Shown in pieces: positions 10,829-23,686 of a stretch of 64,000 nucleotides of DNA (position 1 is the stretch's first letter; every line of letters starts with the position of its first letter). The DNA comes from Mycoplasmopsis cynos (GTDB taxonomy: Bacteria; Bacillota_I; Bacilli_A; Mycoplasmatales; Metamycoplasmataceae). The position numbers were made by a program, and so were the translations under genes. Location of the stretch: assembly GCF_900660545.1 (NCBI RefSeq), contig NZ_LR214986.1, positions 682,001 to 746,000 of the forward strand, read 5' to 3'. The notes under the pieces are model-generated. The model was not told the DNA's origin. It did not search any database and saw only the letters and a program-made list of their open reading frames with translations.

Positions 10829-12397
10829 ATGAAACTGCAAAAAAAAATATTTTTTCTTTCTTTAAATATAATACCTTGTTTTATTACATCATGTAATTAT
10901 TCAAATGCTATTAGTAATAACCAAAACCATAAATATACAGATGAAGAAATAATAGCAATTAATCAAAATAAATATAATAAAAAATATAAGGAAATAAGAA
11001 CAAAATTAAGAAATGAAATAAAAGATCAACTTGGAATTAATTTCAATGATTCAGTGATAACTAATGACCAGGTTGAAATGCTAAGATTAATTATTCGTAG
11101 AATCAAAGATTCTAGGCCAATTTTCTTGAAACGTATTAAGGAATTTTTATATTATGATTTTAAATCATTAATTGATATTTCAAATAAAGCAAATTGAGAA
11201 ACAATTGACGATTCTGAAAAAACAGAAGCAACCCTAAATAACATTTTGAATTATTTATATTATTTTTATATTGAATTAGATGATGATAAAAGCGATATTG
11301 GTAAAAACTTAATTTCATTTAATGAAATGAAAAAAGATAATAATTTAACATTTAATAAAAACATAAATATTAATAATAAATATCAAAATCAGAAAGTAAA
11401 TAAATTCATTCTAAGTAAAACATATAATAAAAATAATTTAGATAATAATGACCTTAATGATGTTTATTTAAATTGAGGTAAATATTATACTCCTAGAAAT
11501 ATACAATTTCTTTTAGTTGATGAATATTATTTTGATGGTTATGAGGACAAAAACTTATATGATAGAAAAAATATAAGAGGTGTTAGAGAGCGATTTTTAG
11601 ATACCGAAATAGGATATAAAGTAATTCATAACTACAATTTTATAACAAAAGAATCATATGCTGATCAAGGCCCTAAGTCACAAAATACATCAAATAAATA
11701 TTTTGAAAATAAAAATGAAACAATTTTAAATCCAATTCCTGAAAAAATTAAAGAAATAAAAGATAGAAATGGCTATTTTGCACCGAAAAATGTCACTTTA
11801 TATAAATTAAACAATCAACAAGCAAATAATATCTTTTTCGATCATTCATCAGTAAATAATGAAAATAATTTAATTCTTGACTTTGAATTAGATTATGATG
11901 CAAATTACTTAAATCAAAATAATAAATATTTAGGTTTTAATGAAATTAAAACATCTGATAATAAAAAAGTCTTAAATTTATATATAGTTGATAAATATGA
12001 ACCTGGTAGCTTAGATGATTTTATTAAAAAAAATGGTTCAATTAGATATAAACCAAATAATACAACTAAAACAAGATTAACAATAAATTTATCAAATATT
12101 TTAAAACAAAAAAATATCGATACAAAATATGACGCAATCTTATTTACTGGTCATGATTATTTTGTCAATTTCTCAGGCAGCTCTTTATTAAATACTTTAA
12201 ATAATCCGCTAGAAAATACCAAAAAAACAATTTATGATTGATATTTCGAAAATTCTAAGGTAAATAAATTAACATTATTTACACCTGAAAATTTTGACTT
12301 TTATAACCTCTCACAAAATGATTTAAAAAAATTAAAACCTAATAGTTTTAAACAATATGATTATAAACCATATTATGACATATTAAAAATAAAATAA
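10829..12397 (+). CDS. Lipoprotein of unknown function
   Basis: A 522-residue predicted lipoprotein; the signal peptide ends in the lipobox FITSC at residue 22. The body is very Asn/Lys-rich and hydrophilic, with no domain I recognise. It starts 9 bases after the S8 protease stop, with AAGGA just upstream, so it is probably co-transcribed with the protease. TGA Trp codons occur near residues 123 and 216 and near 470. A relic of a similar 5' end lies at 8063-8183, implying that this family was once present in more copies here. A protease substrate or partner role is speculation. Confidence 0.8.
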
Positions 12398-12498
12398 TAA
12401 TGAAATAAATTCATTAGTTTTAAATTTTGATACTATGATAAATTAAATTTAAGATTTTATCTTATAATATAGTAATAAATATGTTTTAAGGAATTTAA

Positions 12499-14193
12499 AT
12501 GAAAATAAAACCAATTATATCTTTATTATCATTTGGAATGATTTTAAGTGTTATTTCATGCACTAATCCTATTGATATAAAAAATGATAAACCAAAAATA
12601 CAAAAAGATATTTCTGATAGCGAATTAAATAATTTAAATAATATAACAATTTATAAAATAAATGATTTGCAAAATGATTTGCCTAAAATAATGTCAATAC
12701 CTTTAAAAAAGCAAAATTTTAATTCATATCATATAATTGATTCTAATTTAGAACAAATAAATGCGATAATGGATATTATTCCTGATTTATACAGAAAGGC
12801 ATTTAATATTGAAATCCCTAATTTAAACAATACTAATTATGATAAAGTTCAGTTAATTCTTGATAAAAATAGGATTAAAACTTATCTTCTAAATGCAGAA
12901 CCTAATCAAATTAAAAAAATAATTAAGCGGCTTTATGAAATAGTGAATGAAAAAATTACATTAATTAAAGAATTACGTGTTAGTTTTAGTGATGAATCTC
13001 ATATTAGAAATTCATTAATTTGTGATAATACAAATAAAGAAAATTGCGGCTATTATAATATATATAAAAATAAAAAATTCACACAGTTTGATATTAAAAA
13101 TGAAAATAATACATTAACTAAATTTGATCAGCTTGATAAAATTCAAACCATTGAAAATTCATATTTCATGTTTTTATTTTTAACTAAAAGAAATATTTTA
13201 TTAGAATTCTTAAATGAAAGATCAATTATTAAAGATGCAAATTCAATTGCAAATCTTAGTCAGAACCTAAAAGAAATTTATTCAACACTTTTTGATTTTG
13301 TTACATTAAGACCTAAAATAAAAATACCAAATGCTAAATCAAAAATTTTATCATACCAAGAATTTGCAAAACAAAATAAATCAAAATTAATCAAAATAAT
13401 TAATGATACTTTTAACAAAAAAACAATAAATTTAATAAATACCAATACAAATTCACCTTTATTATGAGATATTTATAATATTAAAAACGTTTCAGATAAT
13501 CATTTTTACAAAGAAAAAGCAGATAAGTTTGAACTATTGAATAATAACATTAGTCCTTTAACATTTAAATATTTATCTGAAATTAAAATTTCAGATAATA
13601 AGCTTAAGTCTCTTAAGTTAAACATTTTTGGTATACATAAATCATTTGATGAACAGAAATTTAACGAGTACAAAAGCTTATATCAAAAAAGTGAAAAATT
13701 TATAAATTTAATTGATCTCAAAAGAAGTTTGATAAAGGCAAAACAATTATTTTCAATCATACTTGAAAATAGAGAATTAGTCAAACAAATTACTAAAAAT
13801 GATTTTGATTATAACAATTTTATTGATGCAATTATTAAAAAAGATACAAAAAAACAACAATTATATTTAAGTTTATTTGATTTTCGTAAGTGATTATTAG
13901 AACACCACATAAAAGCTTATGAAGATAAAAATGATAAACAACCATATAATTCTGAAAATGCTGCTAAACTATTAGAAAAATTAATTAATGAATTGATAAT
14001 GAATAAAGAAATTAGTGACACTACAGTGTTTGATCCTATACTTAAAGATGAAAATCATAAAATATATGAAAATAAATTACTAGAATTTTCTAAAAATTCA
14101 GAAAATATTCATATATTAAGATTCCTCAACTCTTTTTTAGATTATATTAATAGTATTGATACTTTACTTCAATACATTCCAAAAGAAATTTAA
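12499..14193 (+). CDS. Lipoprotein of unknown function
   Basis: A 564-residue predicted lipoprotein with signal peptide ending in VISC (Cys near residue 21). The body is Lys/Asn-rich and mostly helical in appearance, with no known domain. AAGGAA is placed 7 bases before the ATG. TGA codons at 13465 and 13891 are Trp, so three standard-code fragments make one protein. It is third in a row with the S8 protease and the preceding lipoprotein, separated from the latter by 101 AT-rich bases that may hold its own promoter. A strong terminator follows its stop codon. Confidence 0.8.
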
Positions 14194-14203
14194 TTAACTT
14201 CAT

Positions 14204-14242
14204 TTTTAAAAATCACATGTCTTTAACATGTGATTTTTAAAA
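14204..14242. terminator. Bidirectional terminator between lipoprotein and aquaporin genes
   Basis: A perfect 17-bp inverted repeat (14204-14220 and 14226-14242) with a 5-base loop and A/T-rich flanks. It separates two convergent genes and ends directly at the aquaporin stop codon. Confidence 0.85.
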
Positions 14243-15259
14243 TTATTTTTTATCTTTTTTATTTGGTTTAAACATATTTTGAGCTTTATAATTTTTAAAG
14301 CTAATTACTTTTGCTACGAATGGATTAAAAACTTTTTCAGTAAATCCTTGTAAGAATAAATAAAAGAATGGGGCAAACAAAGTACCAAGCAACATTGAAA
14401 CTGTTCCTGACACAACACCATTTCATACAGCATTATTATCATTAACATTTTTAGCAACCATCTTGGTATATTCTAAAAATCCAGCTGAATTATGAGAACT
14501 CTCAAAAAACAAGAGTGGTAATTGTTGAGCTAATCCACGAACTGGATTAAGTGCAGCTGTACTACTTAAAATTCCAGCTCACACAGAAAATGAAATAAGC
14601 ACCATAATGAATGTATCACGATATTTACCATCAATTCTAGGAGAAAAAATAGGAACTAATAAGATTGTGGTAATTAATAATTCTGCAAAAAAGATTCAAA
14701 TTGATCCAGAAATTAATTTACCTTCTAAAGTTTCAGGTTTAACTGGTCCTAATCCCTTTTCTGCTGAGCTAATTGAATTAATAGGTAAATTAGAAATAAA
14801 TTTTTCTCCAACCAACGAATGTCCTACACCGTAAATAATTAGTGCAGCAAATATTCCACCAATAAATTGAGCTAATATTTTGTATGAAGCGTATCAACCA
14901 TCATTAGTTCCGTTAAGATATCTTGTTAAACTAACAGCTGGATTAAGATCACAACTTCATCTTAAAAAAATAAACAATACTAAACCAACAGCAATAAATC
15001 CTGCGTATAATCCAACTAATACAGGATGAAGAAAATAATGTTCAATTATAATGGGATTATTTTGTTGATAACTAATAGTAGTACTTAAACCGGCGAAAAG
15101 AAGCGAAAGCAATATTGAACCAAATAATTCAGCAATCCCATGAACTATTCAAGTGAATAAATCCTTCGGTTTTTCAGCATTAATTCGGTTTGAAGGTTTT
15201 AAGTTAAAATAACTAAACAAAGATTTAAAGAATTCTATAGAACTTGTTTTTTTATCCAT
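14243..15259 (-). CDS. Aquaporin/glycerol facilitator family (MIP superfamily) channel
   Basis: A 338-residue membrane protein with about six hydrophobic helices and both half-pore motifs: NPA at residues 106-108 (CDLNPAVS) and NPV at 238-240 (AALNPVRG). Arg241 is the usual selectivity-filter arginine. It has longer cytoplasmic ends than GlpF (about 280 residues) and an extended loop around residues 150-185. Five or six TGA Trp codons hide it under the standard code. Its ATG overlaps the last 8 bases of the D-lactate dehydrogenase gene. Family members carry water, glycerol, or, in Lactobacillus, lactic acid; pairing with ldhD suggests lactic acid or another small neutral solute, but this is inference. 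Confidence 0.85.
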
Positions 15260-16289
15260 TCTTCACCATCCCATTCTCTAATTTTACTAATGCATTATCA
15301 AAATTACCACTTTCTGCTTCATCAGCATATTTTAATACTGTTTTAGCAATTTGAGTTAATGCTGTTTCAGTTAAAAAGGCTTGGTGAGGGGTAACTATTA
15401 CATTTGGCATTTCTATTAACTCTTTTCATTGAGGATCCATTTTTTGAATTTCTTGCATTCTCGCAGAAACATCTTCATAGAATCTTCCTTCTTCACGTTC
15501 TAAAACATCAGTTGCAAGACCTCTAATTTTACCTGACTTAAGTCCTTCAAGTACGGCACCTAATTCAAGAATTTCACCTCTAGCTGTATTAATAATAATA
15601 ACACCATCTTTCATTGCGTCAATTGCTGATTTATCGATTAAATATTTTGATCATGACAATAATGGACAGTGTAATGAAATGAAATCTGATTCATTAAATA
15701 ATTGTGTTAATGAAACATATTCGAATCCTAATTGTTCTGCTAAGCTAGGAAAATGTTCTTGTGCATAAAGGTCAAATACAAGAACTTTAGCACCGGTTGC
15801 TTTTGCAATTTTAATGAATGTTTGTCCAATTTTACCAGAACCCACAACTCCAATTGTTGAATTTGCAATACATTTTCCTTCTAATCCATCAAGTGAAAAA
15901 TTGTATTTTTCAACTCTTTTGTTTGCTTTTATTAAATTACGGTTTAAAGCTGATAAACCTGCAAAAGCAAACTCTCCAACACTTTCTGCTGAGTAATTAA
16001 AGACCCTAAATACTTTAATTCCTAATTTATTAGCAGCTGCTATATCAATCTTGTTATATCCCATTGATCTTTGTAATCAATATTTTACTCCAAGTTTTGC
16101 AAGAACACCTAAGATAACTTTATCACCATATGTATTAACAAATCCACAAACAGCATCAAAACCTTTTGCTAGATTAACGGTATTAAGATTTAAATTTTCC
16201 TTAAAATATGTAATTTCATGCTTGTTTTGATTATATTTATTAAAATGTTTAATATCATAATCTTTAGCATCAAAAAAAGCTATTTTCAT
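15252..16289 (-). CDS. ldhD: D-lactate dehydrogenase (D-2-hydroxyacid dehydrogenase family)
   Basis: A 345-residue cytoplasmic NAD-dependent dehydrogenase. The nucleotide-binding motif is VVGSGKIGQTF, followed by an Asp (VLVFDLY) that favours NAD over NADP. Catalytic candidates are the Arg in NTARGE (about 237), a Glu in TDVLERE (about 264) and the His in TPHQAF (about 302), in the order of the family. It would reduce pyruvate to D-lactate and regenerate NAD in fermentation; related 2-hydroxyacid activities are possible. AGGAGT precedes the ATG. The gene overlaps the channel gene by 8 bases, so the two are an operon. TGA Trp codons split it in three under the standard code. Confidence 0.9.
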
Positions 16290-16576
16290 TTTATACTCCT
16301 ATTATTTAGTAAATGAACATGAATTTTAATAACTAAATACTCCTTATATTATATTAGAAAATCCTCATTTTAAAATAATTTAATTTCAAAACTTTAATCC
16401 TTAAAATAAGTACTTTAAGTAAAGTTTTTCACCAATAAAGTAATAAAAAAATGAAACTTACTTATATTATAAAGTTTCATTTTTTGTTTTTTGTAATTGT
16501 TATATAATAACTAATGAGCCGACATCGAAAAACTATGTTATTTTCATATGTCAACTACCTTCTATTTAGGAGGTTT
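16290..16576. other. Intergenic region before ldhD
   Basis: It holds the promoter region of ldhD and the terminator of the upstream lipoprotein gene (16446-16485). Between 16486 and 16576 I see no gene or RNA that I can name. Confidence 0.5.
16446..16485 (-). terminator. Terminator after the transglutaminase-like lipoprotein gene
   Basis: A 14-bp inverted repeat (16446-16459 and 16472-16485) with a 12-base loop. Read on the minus strand, the stem is followed by a run of T. It stands about 90 bases after the lipoprotein stop. Confidence 0.65.
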
Positions 16577-18442
16577 TTATTTTTCTATATTTTTATTAAC
16601 CTTTTTAATAATATCTAAAATAAACGGACTTATATTATTAGCTACTTTTATTTTTAATTTATCGTGATCGATTTTTACAAAAGCGTCACCTGAAAACGAT
16701 TCAACACTAGCAGGAATTTCGATTAATTTTAGATTTTTTAAATTGTTAAATGTAAATTCAGGAATTATTTTAATACCTTCTTGCAAATGGATATTCTCAA
16801 TACTATCATTAAATGAAAAATTATGCGAATCCAAAATGACATCGTTTGGAATGTAAAGTGTGGGTCCTATTTTTGATGGAATTGTAATAATTTTTCTTAA
16901 CTCCTTATTTACCATTTTATCAAAATAATTACGATATAAAATTCCACCTAAACTTGAAAATCAATAATTACCAGGTTCAACTTTAATTTCCTTAAGATTT
17001 TTAATAGCTAATGAGCTTTTATTATCCGCTATTTCTTTAACTGTTTTTGGAATTGTAATAGTTGATTTTTCATATAATTCTGGTGCTAAAATAAGTTTTG
17101 TAAAGTCTTTATTGTACAAGATTCCATCTTTTGAAGCAAAATATTTATTTGATGGATCAACAATAAATTCTTTTACATTATGAGTTCCAGACTCATATTC
17201 AATTCTTTCGATGTGTTTTCCAACATAAAGAATTTCATTAGTTTTAAATGCTTCTTTAGAAATTGAAACTACATTTAAATTATTTGAAATTTGCTCTTTT
17301 ATTTGTTGAATATTTTCATTATTTTTAAATAATGAAACACCTAAGTTATATTCATATGAAACATTATTTAAGTTATATTTAACATCAATAATTTGAAATG
17401 CTCTATGATCCTTTGCAAATTCTTCAATTGTCTTATTATAATAATTCGGGTTATTAGCACCTCAAGTTGGATCTGAATGGAAAAAGGTCTTTTTTTCAGA
17501 ATCATAAACTAAATTTCATTGATGATCACCAAATTTAGAAAAACCAATAACAATAGTATTTTTAATACCAACTGAATCTAACATCGCTTTATATAAATTG
17601 CTATATCCACCACATACTGCTATTTTTCGTGTTAAGACATCAAATGGTTCAATTGCTGGTTGAATTCTTGTATCAAAAGCATATTTAACATTTTTAATAA
17701 TTCAATCATATATTGCATAAGTTTTTTCTTGATCAGTTCGCTTTCCTTTAATAAGCTCTTTTGAAAATGTCTTTATTTGAGTTTTATTTTCAAAAGTATA
17801 GTCGCGATCTGAAAATTCATTGACACCACTAATACCAACAAGGTTCATAAATTCTAAGGTTTCTTTATTCGTTCTTAAATTATTTTCAAAACTATTAATA
17901 GTTTTTACACTAGAATTAATATCGCTATCATTATTTTTATCTTTTTTATTTTTAATACCATAATTAGAAAAAGCTTCATTATCTTTTTCTAATTGCTCAT
18001 TTGTAATTGTAGTTTCAGGGGTATTTTGATATTTAGATTTAACTTCATCAAATGCTTTAGAAATGTTTTGAATGACTTCCAAATAATGCTCACTAGTGAC
18101 ATTTTGATTAAGTTTCTTATAGTATCAAAAATCATCAATAATATTAGTTAATTGATCTTTATAAGTTTTATATTTTAGTTGATTTAATTTATTATTAATA
18201 AAATCTTGAACAGTTGATTGTAATTCATAGTATTCATTTTTAATTTGTTCAAAAGTTTTAGGTTTTACTAGTGGTGAATGAAGTTTTTCGATATTTTTTT
18301 CATTAATTCTCTTATCGTTTTTTTCTTGATTATATAGTTCTATATTATCTTTTAGTTCTTTGCTATTCCTAGAATAATTACATGAAATAGTTGTTATTAT
18401 GCTTGAGCTAAAAAGTAAAATAAATCCTAGCTTTTTTTTCAT
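16577..18442 (-). CDS. Lipoprotein with transglutaminase core and BspA-like leucine-rich repeats
   Basis: A 621-residue predicted lipoprotein (signal peptide ends in TISC, Cys at 21). Residues about 30-240 are charged and helical. Then comes a transglutaminase/papain-like core with a full triad: Cys277 in VCGGYSN, His307 in DHQWNLV and Asp324 in HSDPTW. From about residue 395 to the end there are BspA-type (LRR_5) repeats, seen as short units of the kind IEIPASVESF and ITIPKTVKEIA. The protein should face outside the cell; the core may crosslink or cleave peptides, and the repeats may bind host ligands (inference). AAGGAGA precedes the ATG. TGA Trp codons are frequent. It follows the ATPase block in the opposite sense to nothing: all genes here run the same way. 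Confidence 0.85.
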
Positions 18443-18526
18443 ATCTCTCCTTATGAAATTTTATTGTAGCATTTAAATACTATACATAGTAAATTATAAA
18501 ATGTCTTAGGACTAAAATTAATGATT

Positions 18527-19927
18527 TTATTCCTTTATTTTTGACATTTCTTCTAATTCTTCATCTGTTGGAATATCTAAATTCGATCCAATGTATTGGA
18601 AGATTTCTGGACTTTGTTTTAAGTACTTACCTTCAAGAATTCTAATAACACTTTCGATTGTATCTTGTAACGGTACAAATACCCCAGGAGATTTAGTAAA
18701 GTGTTCTGTCATAAAGAAATTTTGAGTAAAAAAGTTTTCAAGTTGTAAAGCTTTTTTAACTGTATTTTTACTTTCTTCATCAAGTTCATCAAAACCAAGA
18801 ATTAAAATAACATCTTCAAGATCTTTATATGCTTTTAAAATTCTCTTTGTTTCGATAATTGCATCAAAATGTCTTTTTCCTAATAATTCCTCGCTTACTG
18901 AGTTTGATTGAGATTCAAGCGGATCAAAAGCAGGAAAAATGTTTTTAGCTGATTGTGCTCTTGAAAGAACCATACTTCCATCAAGATGATTAAATACAGC
19001 AACAGCGGATGGATCAGCTAAATCATCCATTGGTAAAAACATTGTTTGGAATGATGTAATTGATCCATTATCATTTTTATATAAACGATCTTCTATACTT
19101 GCAACATCACTTTCTAAAGTTGATTGATATCCACCAATTGAAGGTCTTTTTCCTAAGGTTGCACTTGTTTCATTTTCTGCCTGTAAAAAACGATAAATAT
19201 TGTCAATAAATAATAAAACGTCTTGGTGTTCATTATCTCTAAGATATTCAGCTGCAGTTACACCAATAGGGACAATTGACATACGTGCACCAGGAGATTC
19301 ATTCATTTTTGAAATATACATTACTGATTTATCCATCAAATTAGATGAATTTAACTCATTATATAATTCAATCGCTTCTCTTGAACGCTCACCTGAACCA
19401 ATAAAAATGTTAGCAGTATTTTCACTTCTTTTATTAATATTGAAAATCATTTCTTTCATTAAAACAGTTTTTCCAACTCCAGCACCACCAAAGATACCTA
19501 ATTTATATCCTTTAATAATTGGGATAAAAAAGTCAATGGCTTTAATTCCTGTTTCAATAAATTCTACATTTTTTGAAAGAAATCTTTCTGGGTTAATTGT
19601 GCTATTCATTTCAACCTTAGTAGGCTCATAATAAGCATTTTCAGGTAACAAAGCTTCACCTTTAAATGAATAGATATTATTTAATGATTCATGACCAACT
19701 GGAACCATAAAACTACGACCTAAGTTAACAACATCATCGTCAATCGCAATTTCTTGTTCATTGTAAATAATAATTGCCCTAACTGTAGTATCATTTAAAA
19801 TTCTTTTAACTAAAAGATATGTTTTACCATTATGTAAAGTTAATAAATAATTAACTTTAGGAAGATTTTCTTTGGGAAATTCAATTTCTATAACATCAGA
19901 TCATAAATTAATTATTTTACCGTTCAT
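18527..19927 (-). CDS. F1-like X0 ATPase beta-like (catalytic) subunit
   Basis: A 466-residue homologue of F1-ATPase beta. The Walker A motif GGAGVGKT is at residues about 147-154, followed by GSGERSREA (the counterpart of the GER motif of F1 beta) and a Walker B strand VLLFIDNIYRF. It is one of seven co-directional genes that match the mycoplasma-specific type 3 (F1-like X0) cluster, distinct from the housekeeping ATP synthase. The start at 19927 gives a complete N-terminal barrel; the ATG overlaps the alpha-like stop in a TAATG. Its proposed role, powering a surface machine, is drawn from family knowledge. It is the last gene of the block. Confidence 0.9.
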
Positions 19928-21456
19928 TATTTATCTCCTAACTTAGTTGCTATATCATTCATATATTCTTGATCAAGGTCTGTAAATTCATGCTCTACTT
20001 CTATTTTTCAATCTAATCCAACATAATCAGAATATTGTTTTAATGCAGAAGCGAAAAATGATTTTAATATTGCATCATCATAATTTTCTTCATCACTAGT
20101 AAGCTTTTCAAAAGCAACCTTAGCATCAGGATGAATACTAATGATTTCATCAAGAAATTGTAAAGCTTTTTCTTGATTTTTTATTCCTTTAAATAAACCT
20201 CATGAAATAAGTTTTGATGTTAATAAAACTGTTTGTTTAGAATAAATTGCAAATCCTTTTTGATTAAATAATTTTTCAATCATTTTTCCTTTATGTAATA
20301 AAGCTGTTGTTTCCTTATTAAAGTCATAATCTAAGGTAGCAAGTTTTAAATGACGTTTGTATTTTCTAAATATTTTTCCTATTTCTGCGGCTACTTTGGT
20401 TACTGATCTACTTTGAACACTTGATCCTGTACGAGAAACTGATAAGTTAATGTTAATAGCTGGTAAAATTCCGTGCGAAAATAAATCTGAACTTGTAACA
20501 ATTTGTCCATCAGTAATAGAAATAATATTTGAAGCTATTAATGAAGTAATGTCACCATCAACAGTTTGTAAAATAGGAAGTGCAGTAATTGTTTTTCTAT
20601 CAATAAATGAACCAGAACGTTCTAAGAGTTGTGAATGTGAGAAGAATGTATTCCCAGGCATAGCTTCTTTACCTACTGGTCTATCTGTTAAAAGCGCAAT
20701 TTCACGAATAATGTTTGAATGTTTAGTTAAATCATCAAAAACAATTAACACATCATCATTATAAGAAATATTTTCAGCATGTGCCATTCCGATATATGGG
20801 GCTAAATATTGTTCAAATGCACTTGTTGATGGAGCATCAATTATAATTGTGTTTTCAATAGCATTATATTCTTTTAAAGTATTATAAATTTTTGAAATAG
20901 CTTCACGTTTTTGTCCAATTGCAACATAAATACATTTAATACCTTCTTTTGCTTGATTAATAATGGTATTTAATGCAATATGTGTTTTTCCAGTTTGACG
21001 ATCACCGATAATTAATTCACGTTGTCCTTTTCCGATTGGTATCAATAAATCAACTGAAGCAATACCAGTAAATAATTGCTCATTTAAAGTTTTAACTGAC
21101 ATTAAATCATGCGCCAATTCAAATACTTTTCTACCAGATGCATTAAGACTTAATTGGGTTTTTTCTGGGTAAGGTAAAATAATATTACCGAAAATATCAA
21201 TTACATTTCCAAATAACTCATTAGGTGTGTCTACTCTTGCATCATCATTTTCTAAAATTATTTCACTACCAATTTGTAATTGATTTTCTTTGGTGTTTGC
21301 AATTAAAAATGCTTTATCATGAGTTGCGCTAATTAGCATTAATTTAACATCTTCATTATTTTCTAAATGATAAAATTGTTTTTGTTTGTAAGGATATTCT
21401 CCTGAAACTTCAACAATATAATCAAATATTGATGTAATCTTTGGATTTTTTTTCAT
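19927..21456 (-). CDS. F1-like X0 ATPase alpha-like subunit
   Basis: A 509-residue homologue of F1-ATPase alpha. The nucleotide-binding loop GDRQTGKT is at residues 151-158 and VLIVFDDLTKHS corresponds to the Walker B region. SVSRTGSSVQSRSVTKVAAEI is near the subunit interface region (compare F1 alpha SVSRVGSAAQ). A TGA at 20200 is Trp, extending the C-terminus by about 90 residues beyond the standard-code frame, to a TAA at 19927-19929 that overlaps the beta-like ATG by one base. It lies 1 base downstream of the 742-residue membrane protein gene. Coupled translation of the subunits is implied. Confidence 0.9.
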
Positions 21457-21457
21457 G

Positions 21458-23686
21458 TTATATTCCTTTCATTCCTAAAATTAGTAAAACTAATCCAATA
21501 ATTAATAATATGTCAAAGGCAATTAATAATAATATTGAAAGTCTTTTATATTGTTTTGGTTTTCTTTGAGAAATTATTCTAACTAACGAAATTGCATTCA
21601 CTATTGAACCTAAAAATCCAACAGTTGTTAGTCCTATACCAATATTTCTATTAATTAAATTATTTTGTTTTCTAGCTTCATTATTGATATTCACTAATTC
21701 TTTATATTTTGCATTTACAGTTGATGTATCTTCTGTAGTATTTTGTTGATTTTTATTTTGAGCATTTTGTTTAGGCGGTTGAACTACTGCTCTATCACCA
21801 ATTACATCTTGTAACAATAATAATTCCTTAGAAACTACACTTAAATTACTAATAAAAACCTTATATCAATTTGAAACATTAAAAGTTAATAAGTCAGTTG
21901 TTTTTCTTAATTTATAAATCTTTGTTTCAAGATTTTGATAAAAAGTATTTAATTCATTTAAATCTATATTCTTAGCAATTAATTCTTTCTCATATTTTGA
22001 TTCACCAGGTTTATTAGATGTTAAATTAGCATTTGGTTTAATTCTTCCTTTAATTCTTTCAGAAATTCCGAATTTTTTATTATTAAAACTCTGAACTAAT
22101 GAATAATAAAATGGTAAATTATTAATTCTTGAAGTTTTTAAAGCTGTAAGAATTAATTCTCTAATATTATTTTTAAACCCGTTTATATAGTTATTACTAT
22201 ATGAAAAGTCTTCACTTATTTTTAAATCTGTTTTATATACTTCAATAGCCTTATTAAACTCTTGATTAATTTTTTCATTATTAATTAATTTAACCCCGCT
22301 ATCAACAATGTGGAATAAAGCATTGGAAACTGCTCCGCTTAATAATTTGTCATAATCAAGTTTTTCATCAAGTCCAACAGCTTTATATAATTCATAAAAA
22401 ACTTCTTGAATTGATTTAAACAATTGCTCAGTTAATAATGCAACTCTTGCATCATTACTTTTTTCAACTTTAATAAGAAACGATCTTTTAGCATTTGGAT
22501 TAATTACATCTTTTAATTCAACGGTTGCTAATAAATTAGAACCTTCTTCTGTAAGTGCGATAACTGTATATGCATATCTAGTATTAATTGGATTTCTAAA
22601 AAAGAAAATCGGATCTTCTTTTCCTGCTAATATATTTGTCTTATTACTATTGTACAAATTCATTATTTCTTTGTTGTCTTTAGTAATTAAATTATATCTT
22701 ACCTCAGGACTTAAAGCCGGAATCCCTTGGAATACCTCAGGATTTGCTGCTGGATCTTTTTTCTGATCTAAAAGATCTGGTGACTTATCTGATGGTGGTA
22801 TTTCTGGATTTTTTTGAGGTTTTTCTTCCTTTTTATCCTCTTGAGTTAATTTAATGTTTAAATTAAGGTCAAAATCAATCACACGTGGTTTAATTTTAGC
22901 TTTAATATATTCATCTCAAGTCTTATAATTTTTTGGAGGTTTTATAGTGTATCCATTTTTTTCATTAGAAGATTCAAAATCTAAATTAAAATCTTTTTCA
23001 ATTTCTAAAACATCTTTTTCATTATAAATTAAACCGTCAATTTTCTCGTTTAAGGCTTTTTGATATTGTTCTATAGCATTATCAAACCTTGCTTTATCAA
23101 AATCGTTGATTTGGTTTTCTTTAATGATTTTAAATTTTCCATCTTTCTCTAAGGCTTTTTTGTAATCAGTAGGATCTGTTAATCCTGTTCAAACACTTGT
23201 ATATTTTTGATTATTATATTCAATATCTTGGATATTTATTTTTCTATTAGTTCCTATTACATATGGAAAAATTAAAGCAAAACCATTTTCATTTGGATTA
23301 TTAATAATTTTTTCTTTATTATTTTTAACAAATGAAGCAAGGATTTTCAAGTATGTTGTTTTACTGAAACGTTTTTTAAAATCTTTTTCAAGTTTTTCTG
23401 TTTTAGCAATCTCTTCTTTAGCAAATGCTTCAAATCTTTCTAAAGCTTTTTTAATACCTTCTTTTGTTTTATTTGTTGCTTTATCTTTAAAAGAATCAAA
23501 TTCTGGATCATTTTTCGGTTCTTTTTTTGGTTCTTCTTTTTTCTCAGCGCCTTGTTTTGGCGAATTATCTCCACCATTAGATGGTGTGCTCTTTTGATCA
23601 GTTTCGGCAGAAAGAACGGTGATAGGAAGCATTAAAGTTGAGGCAAGCGAAAGTGTCTTAAAAATCTTTTTAAACTTTTTACTCAT
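21458..23686 (-). CDS. F1-like X0 ATPase cluster: 742-residue exported/membrane protein
   Basis: A single 742-residue protein once TGA codons are read as Trp. An N-terminal signal sequence (residues 8-32) ends in VLSA, so cleavage without lipidation is likely; a Pro/Lys/Glu-rich stretch follows and a large alpha/beta region of unknown fold makes up most of the protein. The last 90 residues contain two membrane helices (near IGIGLTTVGFLGSIVNAISL and LLIAFDILLIIGLVLLIL). ATG 23686 is preferred to the TTG at 23704 because AGGAGG lies between them. It overlaps the preceding gene by 8 bases. It probably belongs to the membrane (X0) part of the machine; the exact role is unknown. Confidence 0.75.

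Noticed and set aside
14607..14834. A 75-codon + strand frame
   Set aside because: Antisense of the aquaporin-family gene, which has two NP motifs and a full-length frame.
19200..19631. A 143-codon + strand frame inside the beta-like ATPase gene
   Set aside because: Antisense shadow of the highly conserved nucleotide-binding region.
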